From contig CM074865.1 of NCBI GenBank assembly GCA_037501455.1, positions 10,453,001 to 10,517,000 of the forward strand: a DNA stretch of 64,000 nt. The letters run 5' to 3'. Below the pieces are notes generated by a model that worked only from the letters and a program-made list of their open reading frames with translations, was not told the origin of the DNA and did not search any database. Of the stretch, positions 10,778 to 20,970 are shown one piece after another. The position numbers and the translations under genes were made by a program. Within the stretch, counting starts at the first letter, position 1; each line of letters starts with the position of its first letter. Origin of the DNA: Lantana camara (Eukaryota > Streptophyta > Magnoliopsida > Lamiales > Verbenaceae).

Positions 10778-12309
10778 TGTTGAGTGTAGAATTCGCATGG
10801 ACTTGAGCTTCTATTAGAATATATTTTTGTGCCGTTTGATGCGTTTATGTGTTTATTTTGCTCCATTTAGGTGATTATTGAGTTGGAGATGAAAAACGGC
10901 GAACTAAGGCGAATCCACGCATTTTTGGAGGAAAAAGGAGTAACCCCCATTACACCTTGGAAGAACAAATAGGTTAACCCCCGTCAACAGACACAGGAGC
11001 ATCACACTTGGCGAAATAAGGGAGTAACCGCCATTACTCCCTGGCAGCAAAACTCTGGTAACGCCCGTTACCAGAGGCAGTAAGAGGAGTTTTTTGGCGT
11101 AGAAGGGGTGATGGGGTAGAAGGAACATGGTAACGTCCGTTACCACTTATAAAAGTGAAAACACGATATCATCCAGTAATGGGCATTAACACGATTTGTG
11201 CATGGATAGGTAACGCCCGTTACCTAGGGCGGTGAGGCAAATTTTTGCTCGGCTATTTATAGTTCGTTTTGGAGTCTTTTTGGGGACTTCGTCTAAGATT
11301 TCTTCTCGAGTTTTGACCTAGCTTGAGAGAAGAAGACACGGAGCTTTGGGAGGAGTTAGAGAGAATTTCGAGAAGACAAAAGGATCAAGTTCTTAAATAA
11401 TTTCGGTTTTTATAGTTTTATTTATTTCTTTTAGTTATCAAACTAATTCCTTTGAGTTTTTTTTTTTTTCAATTCGTTAGATGTTAGATTTGTTTTTCCA
11501 GAATTCTTGAATGTTTATGAGTTGGTTTTTGAGACTTTGCTATACTTTGATGAACACGAATCTCTTTAATGCAATTTATTTTAGTTTTATGAGTGTTGTT
11601 TTAATTGTGAGTAGCTAAAACCCTAGGGCTAGGGGAGGGATGATGATTGCATGATAAGTGTTTGATATGATGCTTGAATGACTTGTGCCAATTCTTAGTT
11701 TGAACACTGGTTTGAATTGAATTGCGATGGCCTGATCACCATTAGCCTAATCTATAATTACTTGAGAATTGAGAAATTGATGGTAATTGAGATGGTTTTC
11801 ATAACTAGTAGATTGTAGGAATGCAAAGAGATTTGGTTCTGATCTATACAACAGTAAATCTTATTCCATACCAAGTCGCTAGAACTAGATTTGCACTAGT
11901 CTTGATTTTGATGGTTTAATTAATTATTGATGACTGGGAGAGCAGCTTTGAGCTTAATTAAATACGTGGTTATACCTTGAGAGAGGATAATTCATATATA
12001 AGTGACTAGGTTGTAGAATTGCACTTGTCAGACGAGTATCATATTGAATCATGACTACAGGAATCTTTACTCCCCAGCCTAATTAGTCTACTGATTTTAG
12101 TCTACGCGCTGAGTTGTTACTTGTGTTCTATTCTAGTTAACTATTTGATCCAGCTTTAGTAGATTAGTAATCAATTCAATTTCGTCCGGTCTTTAGATTA
12201 GAAAGAGATATTGATTAGTGATTGATTTCCCTTCCCTGCGGTACGATCCTGCGTATGTTAAGTGTACACTTGCACGATTGGTTTTAATTTAGTAGAAAAT
12301 CATACAACA
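10778..12309 (+). repeat. Right (3') LTR of the inner Gypsy element
   Basis: Counterpart of 2678-4216. It keeps the palindrome array (about 10938-11226), including a 24-bp perfect inverted repeat at 11053-11076 (CTCTGGTAACG / CGTTACCAGAG) and a 20-bp one at 11207-11226 (TAGGTAACG / CGTTACCTA), then the TATA box. Confidence 0.95.
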
Positions 12310-12314
12310 ATGGT

Positions 12315-12659
12315 GATATTGTGAAGTTTAATGTTTATGAGTCAAGTAAAGGTCCTAATAAATTTTCTAGTATTTTTAGCATTGATGTGATAGAAAACTT
12401 GACTGATGAGAATTATGAGTTGAACAATGTAGAGGAACTAAGTCTTGTTGAAAATTTTGAGAGTAAGCCGAAACATATTGGGTTGTCTGATGATCCTTGT
12501 GGCATAGTTTTACCATTAGAGGCTTTTAAATCTATGAATAGGGATGTTCTAATTCTTGATGTGCTTAATGCTATAACTGAACTAAATTCCTTCGTGTTTC
12601 AGGCACCTATTTTGAAACTCAAGAACTTTTTGGACAATCTGAAGTATGCTTTCAAATGA
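12315..12659 (+). pseudogene. Protease-RT linker of the older element's pol
   Basis: Open for 112 codons from 12321. It continues the C-terminal end of the protease and finishes with a KLKNFLDNLKYAFK segment, which resembles the LKPLP.HLKYAF linker that precedes RT in Athila-group pol. A TGA follows at 12657-12659, and the RT catalytic core is absent. Confidence 0.7.
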
Positions 12660-12689
12660 GGAGGAAGAATTGCAAGTTCAGGCCTACAC

Positions 12690-12890
12690 ACGATGATTGC
12701 TGGAATGAATAGCTTTTCGACGGGTATGACAGTAAGTTTTGGCCATATCTAACAGTCATACCCTGGTATGAAGATATTCTTGACTATTTAACCACTATTT
12801 TCTTCAGATCTCACATATTTTGCGAGTTCAGGAACCCAAGAGCCATTGTGAGGGATCGTGGAAAAAAAATTTATAAGTGTCTGACGATGT
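12690..12890 (+). pseudogene. Integrase remnant of the older element
   Basis: Translation around 12815-12860 gives a FCEFRNPRAIVRDRG-like stretch, comparable to the GTPRAIISDGG segment of Gypsy integrase around the second catalytic Asp. Frames are broken on both sides. This places an internal deletion of RT and RNase H between about 12660 and 12800. Confidence 0.45.
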
Positions 12891-14501
12891 CTGTACTGAG
12901 AGAGTGTCGAATTATGTTGAGAACCTTTACGAATCATCATCCCCAATCTAGAGGGCGTAATGGATTAGAAGATTCAGCTCCACATAGTCGAGGGGATTTA
13001 TATGGAGGTTGTACCTCCATTTGAGTTGATTGCTGCTCTTGGTTGTCTTGCAGGCGCGCTTTGTTGCCGATTTGTACCTCCCAAATTTTGCCGATTTGTT
13101 GCTGCTACACTGCTGATGCTTCTGTACAGGTTTGACCGTAAGATTTGACCACACCTTGCACCCATACTGTTTTAGCGGGAAAAAAAAAATGACAAAAAAA
13201 AATCCCCCAGATCTTCACTTCAGGGAAGTCCTCTTTTCTCTTGATTTCTTATGCCTTGAGGACAATGCATGATTTAAGTGTGGGGGGAGGGATAAGCCTC
13301 TATTGTTTGGCTTACGTTCTTGAATTCGATTTTTTTTCCTGCATCAACTGTTTTGACTTGTTAAATTCCCTTAAAACCGAGGATGTTAGGAATCTTAAAT
13401 AATTTGCTTCCATTTTGAACGTGTTTGCTTAAGCTTGAGCCTTGATGTTTTGTTAGAACTTATTAGGCAATTGAATACATGAAAGATTGTGTGATGTTTG
13501 ATTAATTAGTACTTTGTTATGCCCTTATCTTTTGCGCACTAATTGAACAGTTTATGTACTTTGCTTAGATAGGTTGGTTATGCTTTTCAATAAAGTTCTG
13601 ACTTAGGCATTCGTTGTCGGTGTTTTTTTGGCCTTTTATTGGATTTTCACTAAATAGCATAGCCTGATTGACCCCACTGAGCCTTAGTATTGTGCAAATT
13701 TTCTTTCTTAGCCACATTACAAGCCAATGCACAATACGAATTTCCTACCCATATCTTTGTCACACCTTGCTTACTCATTTTCTTTTTAGGATTATATTGT
13801 CGATGTTTAGACTCCTTTTCCTTGATTTGAAGAGAAAAGTTTCATTGTGTTGAATAGAAAAAATTGTGAGAGTGATGAAACAAAAGAAAAGAGAAAAAAA
13901 AAGAAGTCAAAAGAAAAGAAATGAAAAGTGAGCAGAAAAAATTTGAGCTAAAAAAAAAAAGAAAAAGCAAAGTGTGAAAAAGAAAAAAAAAAAAGGAAAA
14001 AAAACAGAAAAGGGAGTATGAGCCTTGTTGCAAATTCAATAAAGGATTGGGAATTGATTGAAAAGGGGAGTCCTTTGGGAAGAAATAAAGAGAAACACTT
14101 GGGGATTGATTTTAAATGTGTAAGTTTGGTGTGTTAGCCTTTTATTTACTTTTTCCTACCTTGGTACAATCCTACATTACAAACTCAAAAGACCTTTCGA
14201 TCCCGAGTTAGTAGTTGGCTAAATTAGTGGAGATTGGAGTGAAGGGTGTATTCGAGTTGATAATCGATTCTTATACGAGAAACATTAACTTATGTGTCTA
14301 ATCTTTGTACATTCTTTTGTTCAATTCACACTACACAAAAGGGTATGATTTTTGTACTAATTAGTTGAATTTCATGTGATTGACTAATGTGTTTAATTTG
14401 CCAGATTCATTTAGGCGAAAATTCGAAGTTCGCTTTGGTGAATGTGTTTGATGCGAGTAACGTTTCATTGCTTTTTATTTTCTTCGAGGACGAGTGAATG
14501 G
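12891..14501 (+). other. 3' non-coding region of the older element
   Basis: Contains a GTGTGGGGGGAGG polypurine-like motif near 13280, the conserved hairpin (13687-13737), an A/G-rich tract (13852-14020) and a block at 14160-14230 matching 10430-10480 of the inner element. No ORF worth calling. Confidence 0.65.
13687..13737 (+). ncRNA. Conserved 3'-region hairpin (older element copy)
   Basis: GTATTGTGCA (13687-13696) pairs with TGCACAATAC (13728-13737). The loop contains TAGCCACATTACAAGC. Compared with 10011-10062, a G-C pair has become A-T and a T-A pair has become G-C, with pairing retained. Confidence 0.6.
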
Positions 14502-14518
14502 ACAAGTGTGGGGGAATT
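14502..14518 (+). other. Polypurine tract of the older element
   Basis: ACAAGTGTGGGGGAATTT leads directly into TGATAACATG, the LTR start at 14519. Confidence 0.7.
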
Positions 14519-15107
14519 TGATAACATGCTTAATCCTCGTATTTTTCGTGCATGTGAGACTAAATTTTAGAGTTTAAATTGGATATAATTTGATGCCTTG
14601 ATCAGTTTTATGTTTATTAGTGCAGCGTGGATTTTTGTTGTTAAATTGAGGATTTTGGAGACCAAATTGTGAGATTTCAGTGTTGGGCTATACGTGTGAA
14701 GTGTAGGAGTGAATTACCTTCCTTGTTGGGTTGATTTTGATAATATTGGAGTGGCCTAGTTACGTTGATGGCCTATTATTCTTCGAATTGGGCCTGAGCT
14801 ATAGCTGGGCCAAGAGTGCGCTTTTGGGAAGGAGTCCAAGTGCAAATTGATTAAGTGATGATTATTGACCTAAAGATTAGTGGACCGAGAAGTTAGCAGA
14901 ATTGGAATTAATTGTGTGAGCCCACTTTGGAGGCTTTGTTGGAAGCAAGTCTTGGGCAACAAGTTTACGTGAGAAAGTCAAGTCCAACTAGGATTTGGAA
15001 TTGTTGGAAGCCAACGGATTGGAGGCTAATTATTCACGGGAATTGGAAGCAGATTGTACCCACTTTTTATACCATCTTGAGGACGGCTAGGACGAGGGAT
15101 TTGAAGG
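14519..15107 (+). repeat. Truncated LTR of the older Athila-type element
   Basis: Begins TGATAACATGC after a polypurine tract and is replaced without a CA end by Tat-type RT-coding sequence at about 15108. No second copy of this LTR lies in the window, so its true end cannot be checked. Confidence 0.65.
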
Positions 15108-17905
15108 GCAATACCCAATGGATGCTTACCCGCTGCCCAGGATCGACCAGTTGGTCGACTCCACAACCGGCTGCAAATGATTGAGCATGATGGACGCCTT
15201 TCAAGGATAATATCAAATTTTCATGGCTCTCGAGGATCAGTCGAAAACAGCCTTTATGGTTCTCAACGGTATCTACTGTTTCAAAGTCATGCCATTCGGG
15301 AAATAGGGAGAAACGTACCAGAGAATGATAAACAAATTTTTCGAGTCAGAAATTGGAAACACTGTCGAGGTTTATGTTGACGACATGCTCGTCAAAAATG
15401 AGAAAGCCACTGATCATCTCGACCATCTGAAGAGGGCTTTCGACCTCCTTAGGAAGTACAACCTCAAACTTAACCCGACAAAGTGTACCTTCGGGGTCAA
15501 TGGAGGAAAGTTTCTCAGATACATGGTCAGTCAACGAGGAATCGAAGCTAACCCTGCCAAGATTCAAGCCATTCAACTCTTCCCGAAGCGCAACTCGATC
15601 CGTGACGTACAACGGTTGGTCGGTCGAATCATCTCACTCAATTGCTTTATTCCCCGATCCTCTGAGAAGAACTTGCCATTCTTCAAAATCCTCCGCAACA
15701 TCAAAACTTTCGAGTGGACGCCTGAATACGATCAAGCTCTCGAAGACCTCAAAACCTACCTAACTTCCCCACCTTTGCTTGCAAAGCCGGTCGACGACGA
15801 ACCCTTATATATGTATCTAGTTGTTTCGACCAAAACCATCAGCTCGGTACTTATCACTATTTAAGATCAAAAACATCTCCTTGTCTACTACGTTAGCAAG
15901 ATTCTCCATGGCCCGAAAGTTTGATACCTCGAGATCGAGAAGTTTGCACTCGCTGTGGTCCACACCTCTCGAAAGCTTCAACAATACTTCCAGGCTCACC
16001 CGATAATTGTCCTGACTGACCAACCACTTAGAACAGTTATGGAAAAACCAGAAGTGTCGGAAAGGCTTACAAAATGGGCCATTGAGCTCGGACAATTCGA
16101 GATCTTTTACCGTCCTCGAGTGTCTTACCAAGCTCAAATTCTGGCAGACTTCCTCGTCAAGAAAAATGTGCCCAACCATGTTAGACACGATGATTCAGTT
16201 TGGACCCTAGCTGTCGATGGCTCTTTGACCTCTTCAGGGAGAGGGTCTGTATATCCCTCTCTAACACCAACAAACAAGAGATCGAATACGCTATCGCGCT
16301 CGAGTTTCCAGTGACAAACAACAAAGCAGAATATGAAGCGCTTTTAGCCGGATTGAGAATTATGAAAATACAAAACATCAGGAAGCTTACGGCCATCATA
16401 GACTCACAACTGATTGCTAGACAAATCAATGGAGATTACGAGGCTCGAGAAGAATCAATAATATCTCGCTTTGGCAAAGAGGGCCATCTCAAGTTTTGAA
16501 GAGTTCGAGCTCTATCAAGTACCTCGGTAAGAAAACATTCGAGTAGACACCCTTTCGAAATTCGCCAGCGGATCACAAGGAACAACCAATCGATCTATAA
16601 CCTTCATGACATCATCCAAATGGTCGATTGATGCACCTATCCCAGAGGTCAACTCGATAGACGATGTCGAGCCCCGCTGGCTTGATGACCTTATGCTCTA
16701 TCTTTGAGATGGCACTCTACCGAGAAACCCATTGGAAGCAAGGAAAATTAAAAATTGGGCCTTGAACTATTTTCTCGACTCAGAGGATCGACTGTACAAA
16801 CGATCCTTCGTCGGTCCCACCAATCGATGTCTCCGACCATCCCAGGGCCAAAAAGTATTAGCAGAGATTCACGAAGGAACTTGCAAAAATCACGCCGGTG
16901 GTTGATCTCTAGCCCAGAAAACCTCTCCAGCTGGTTTCTTCTGGCCCACATTACATAAGGATGCATTTGAATTTGTAAAGAAATGCGATCGATACCAGAA
17001 GCATGCCAACTTGACTCATCAGCACCCTGCTAAAATGAACCCAGTCGAATCAGCATGGCCCTTTAAAAAGTGGGGGATCGACATCATCGGACCATTCCCG
17101 ATCGCCACTCAACAGAAACAGTTCATCATCATTGCCATCGATTACCTCTCCAAGTGGGTCGAAGCCTTGGCGGTTCCAAAGATCACCTTTCATGTCATTC
17201 AAGACTTTTTATGGAAACACATCATATCTCTATTTGGAGTTCCTCAAGTCCTAATATTTGATAATGGTCACCAATTTTGAAGCTCACAACTACAAGCATA
17301 TTGCTCGAATTTCAAAATTAGTCAGAGGTTTACATCGGTCGGACACCCGCAAGCCAACGAACAAGTCGAAGTTACAAATCGAACGATCATTCAGTACCTT
17401 TACACTCGAATTGAAGCAAATGAAGGAACTCTGGGTCAATGAGCTGGAATGGGTCCTCTGGGCCTATCGAACGACCCCAAGAGTTCCAACGGGTCTGACT
17501 CCATTCGCCATGGTATATGGCTCGGAAGCCATGATTCCAGCAGAAGTTCTTCACCAATCATCGCGGGTTGCCCATTTTCAACTCGAAAGAATCAACAAGC
17601 AAAGGGCTTTCGACCTCAATACCATAGAGAAAACAAGAGATAAGGGACACCAGAGGATGAAGCAATATCGAGCTATAATAGCTCGAGCTTACAACCAGAA
17701 CATCTGACCTCTCTACTTCTAGATCGGAGACCTAGTGCTCAAAAAAGTTAAAGTGACAAGGCATGTGGGCAAGCTCAATAAGACTGGGAAGGTCCATATC
17801 GAGTCTCCAAGATAGGCAAGAATCGGCCATATCACCTCAAAGGTCTCGATGGAAAGCCATTACCTCGATCTTAGAATGCTCATAATTTGAAAAAATATTA
17901 CATGT
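15108..17905 (+). pseudogene. Tat-type pol: RT, RNase H, second RNase H, integrase
   Basis: Pieces in several frames give RT with LPRIDQLVD and YVDDMLVK (15370-15410), the RNase H connection (EWTPEYDQALEDLK, 15710-15760), RNase H, a second RNase H with AVDGSLTSSG and NNKAEYEALLAGL (16205-16370), an integrase zinc-binding region (about 16850-17000) and a core with KKWGIDIIGPFP (17065-17100), and the C-terminal WAYRTTPRVPTGLTPF (17460-17510). The extra, archaeal-like RNase H before integrase is a known mark of the Tat lineage. Stops (for example 15862 and 17278) and several frameshifts make it dead. The reading ends in a LKKYY motif near 17890. RT's N-terminus and all of gag are missing. Confidence 0.85.
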
Positions 17906-18239
17906 AAATCTCTCAGATGTATACCTTGATCAATGAAATAAAAGTTGCTCTTTTCTTGATATAAATGTTCTAATTCGATCAATTACTTATACGTTTTACA
18001 TTACGTTGCTCGTATCTAACAAAAGTCATAAATTCGAAACATAAGAGTTGTTATCTTGACATCTTCTCGAAAAACTACTGGCATTGATTCATAAAAAAAA
18101 GAGGCATTTATCCAGAAAATCAAAAGAGCTTAAAGAAACAATTCATTGACAAAAACTCCAAAAGATTACATAAGCAGAAACTAAATAAAAGTCTCCAAAA
18201 GTGGCATTTTGCTCTTTGGTCTATCCCTTTCGACCCGAG
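17906..18239. other. Spacer between Tat pol and the antisense ORF
   Basis: No coding or repeat signal recognised in these 330 bases apart from AT-rich runs. Confidence 0.5.
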
Positions 18240-18828
18240 ACTTGGATTGATGGTGGCTAAACTGGATCTTCTGCTTCTTGGAATGGGGGGTTTCCGGCTC
18301 GTCACCCGCGCTCGGAGTTGTTCCCGTTTACCTGGGGCCTCTGTTGTCCTCTTCTCGAGGACCTTGGGTAATGCCTCGACCATGGTGTTGGTTGCAGCAT
18401 TAATCTCTGAGTTGGAGACAACAGATGTTTCTTCTCGGTAGCCTTCTTCAGGTCCTCCATTACTTTTCTTTGAGCCGCTAAGGTCGCCGACATGATGTAT
18501 GATTCTGCAGAAGAAAGAAAATCGATCAAACACTTGGAAAGAAATGCAAAGAAAAAAATCAAAGTTAAAACTGCTTCGAAGGACTCTAGTCGAGATACCG
18601 GGTTCATAGTATTTCTGCACTCCCCTGAGCCAACCCCAGCTCGATCAGCTTTTAGGGGTCGACCATTTTCCTCGACTCGACGCTCCCCAAGTCTTTTAAT
18701 GCGGCCATCAAAGTGTTAGGCCAACCTAGATGCCCTCTCGGAAGATTAGCTCATAGGACCCAGCTCCACCCAGGATACTTCAATCCGGGCCAATCCTTCT
18801 CACACCGGATGTACACAAACCTCTGTTT

Positions 18829-19578
18829 TCAACCCTTGCCATTCGAAGAGGTCAGAGATCTCACTAGTTGAAAATTGTTTTTTGACTTAAATTGCACATA
18901 CCCCGGTCTAGGCGCTGAGTTCTCGGTCATTAAAGAAGCCTGGAATACTTCCGATAAGTAGAAGATGTTGGTCGACATCCCCAAACACCTTAACGGGGCC
19001 CTCAACCCGTTCACCATAGCATAGGAGTTGGGCGTCAATTGAAGAGCACTAATCCTCAAAGCATTAAAGAACTCGAGCATCTCCTCGGGAATGGGCATCC
19101 TGAAGCAATTCTCGACCGCCTTGTAGTTTATAGCAATACAGTCTTTAGGCGGGTTTGTCATTCTGTCTCCCGCCTTGGGCTTGATGACTCGATAGCCCCC
19201 AAACTCCGGTACCCCTCCAAACAACCAGTACTAGATCTCCCTTACTTTATCCGAAGAAATATTTGGAGTGATGGCTCGAGGATCCTTCACCAATCGACCC
19301 TCTGGTTCGATGTTTTCCTCTTCCTCCTTTTCCTCATCCTCCCTTTCCTCTCCCCGACTGGATGTCGATGCCTCTTCCAATTCTACCTCAGGGACGTGGT
19401 CGGATACCCCCACTACATCGACATCTTCGTTGATCTCCATGGGATTCATCGACTTCGTCTCCATGGACAACCCAGAATCGGACGAATTCGAGCTCGAATC
19501 GGAACTAGGGCTCGACCCCACAAATATGGTTCCCACTTCCATTCCCACTGGCTCGCTTTCACCTCGATTTGCTGGCAT
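18829..19578 (-). pseudogene. Antisense ORF of the Tat-type element (putative gypsy-type transposon protein domain)
   Basis: On the minus strand one frame runs from ATG at 19578 to 18829, with a single TAG at 19228-19230. The N-terminus is serine-rich and acidic (EEREDEEKEEEEN). The rest gives KDCIAINYKAVENCFRMPIP, EEMLEFFNAL and ALQLTPNSYAMVNGL, which resemble the plant domain Transposase_28 (PF04195, 'putative gypsy type transposon'). Several Tat-lineage elements carry an extra antisense gene between pol and the 3' LTR, matching the placement here. A TATA box sits upstream at 19885-19894. Weaker coding signal continues to about 18240 in another frame, perhaps after an intron. Function unknown. 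Confidence 0.6.
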
Positions 19579-19884
19579 CCCACATTTGTCAAAGGAATAG
19601 CTCTAAAATGTGCACTTTGTTGAAAGGATTTGAGCAAATCGAGGGAGAGAAAGCTTCGAAGAAGGAAGTGGCAAACCTCTCCCTCGTAGCAGTCGAAAAA
19701 TAAAAATGAAATCAAATCGAGACAGAGTCGAGATAGTACGTTTGTGTGTAAAAAAGTGATCGAAAATCTCTCCCCTTGGAACGAGTGGTCGAAATCAATA
19801 CACAAAGACGCTAAGTCACTCGAAATGGCTCGGAGCTTCTATTCAAATTCTTTTGAAAACGGTAAAATGAATTTACAGAGAAGA

Positions 19885-19894
19885 CTATTTATAG
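19885..19894 (-). promoter_or_regulatory. TATA box for the antisense ORF
   Basis: The minus strand reads CTATAAATAG here, about 305 bp upstream of the ATG at 19578, leaving room for a leader. Confidence 0.5.
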
Positions 19895-19992
19895 GAGTGA
19901 AAATGGCGAGAATCGAGAAGATGAAACATCGCCATGATTACAGAGGGTCCCACCTCGGGAGATGAAACGTCGCCTCCACGTCAGCCCTAGCA

Positions 19993-20610
19993 GATGATGT
20001 TTCGGGGGGCTTATGACGTGGCATGGACCCGCCTTCCCACGTGGCCTTATCACAACGCAACACCTGTCCTCTCGATACAGTTGATATGCTCGACCGTCTT
20101 GCTCAACGCCCAAATTAACCTTCTCCATGCTTTTACTGCTCTGCACCTTGATCGACAGACATGCCCCACCATCGATCCACCGCCCTCGATACATCACCCT
20201 CGACCATTATCGAGCCCACAACGGACCAGCCCACTAACCCTCTACTTGTTGAGTGGCCGACCACGCATTTAATGCTAGGAGATAGTGGGACACCTGTCAG
20301 CTTGGGACAATGGCACGTCGACGTGGTAAATTCTCTCTCCTTACCCTATATAAACCTCTCATTTATTACACCGGTAAGTCTTCTCACCTACCACATTTAA
20401 TACACCTCTTAATCGACCTTCTTAACTTGATCCTGACTTGAGCGTCGGAGTGCTAACCCGGGTATCACCCCACCTTTCCCGAGTTGGCCTCGAGCTCACG
20501 TTTCCTTTCATCCTCCTCAGATTTCGAGCATAGATCGGTGGTTCCCCAATCAACCTTGAAGTGTTCGGATCAAATATCCCGATCGATCGATCAACGAAAA
20601 TTTGGCTCGA
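19993..20610 (+). repeat. Probable 3' LTR of the Tat-type element
   Basis: The segment starts near TGTTTCGGGGGGCTTATG and has ACGTGG-type motifs and a TATATAAA box (about 20348-20355). No partner LTR is in the window, so both ends are approximate; no clean polypurine tract precedes it. Confidence 0.35.
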
Positions 20611-20965
20611 TCACATGTTATTGTTTTATAATTTTTCTGCAGAAAATTATAAAGTATATAACCAAATGCTACTTGCAACCCTTAACCTAGATTAAGGATA
20701 TCTATTTAACTCCCGAGCATAGATGATCGATGCATGGTCCGGCACACCAGTAACAAAATAGTTCTCCATTAATTTTTGCCGACGTACCGACGGAGATATC
20801 ATAAATAGTTACAAATTGCTTGGTTAGCATGAGGGGTTGCTTCCACTATGTTGAACATATCTTTTTAGATTCCCTTTGATCGTGTGTAAGGCGTACATGA
20901 CGTGGTTTAGTAATTTTGAGCATTTGTTTTCCTCTGTTATGTATTTTCATGGACATTCATGTTTG
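20611..20965. other. Intergenic sequence, tail of a duplicated host block
   Basis: No gene seen. The part from about 20920 to 20970, continued at 22968-23060 after removal of the solo LTR, is similar to 33570-33690, downstream of the DUF247 pseudogene. Confidence 0.5.
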
Positions 20966-20970
20966 AATAG

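Larger units (their letters stand above)
2678..12309 (+). mobile_element. Athila-type Gypsy LTR retrotransposon lacking RT and integrase, nested in an older one
   Basis: The 9.6 kb element is complete at both ends: LTRs 2678-4216 and 10778-12309, primer binding site next to the left LTR, polypurine tract next to the right LTR, and ATGGT duplications. Inside are gag-protease (4374-6749), an ORF2 of the ATHILA type (7939-9180) and a long 3' noncoding region. No reverse transcriptase, RNase H or integrase motif could be found between 6750 and 7939, so the element is non-autonomous and must have used enzymes supplied by relatives. By eye the two LTRs differ at several percent of positions, so the insertion is not recent. 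Confidence 0.93.
12310..15107 (+). mobile_element. Older Athila-type element, 3' portion
   Basis: Resumes the protease frame after the inner insertion, then shows a pol remnant, a long 3' non-coding region collinear with that of the inner element, a polypurine tract and the first 589 bp of its LTR. RT and most of integrase are missing. It ends abruptly where Tat-type pol sequence begins at about 15108. Confidence 0.8.
15108..20610 (+). mobile_element. Tat-type Gypsy element, 5'-truncated
   Basis: Begins inside RT and runs through RNase H, a second RNase H, integrase, an antisense ORF and a probable 3' LTR. The left edge is a deletion or recombination joint rather than an insertion, because neither an LTR nor a target duplication is seen at 15108. 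The right edge is approximate. Confidence 0.7.
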
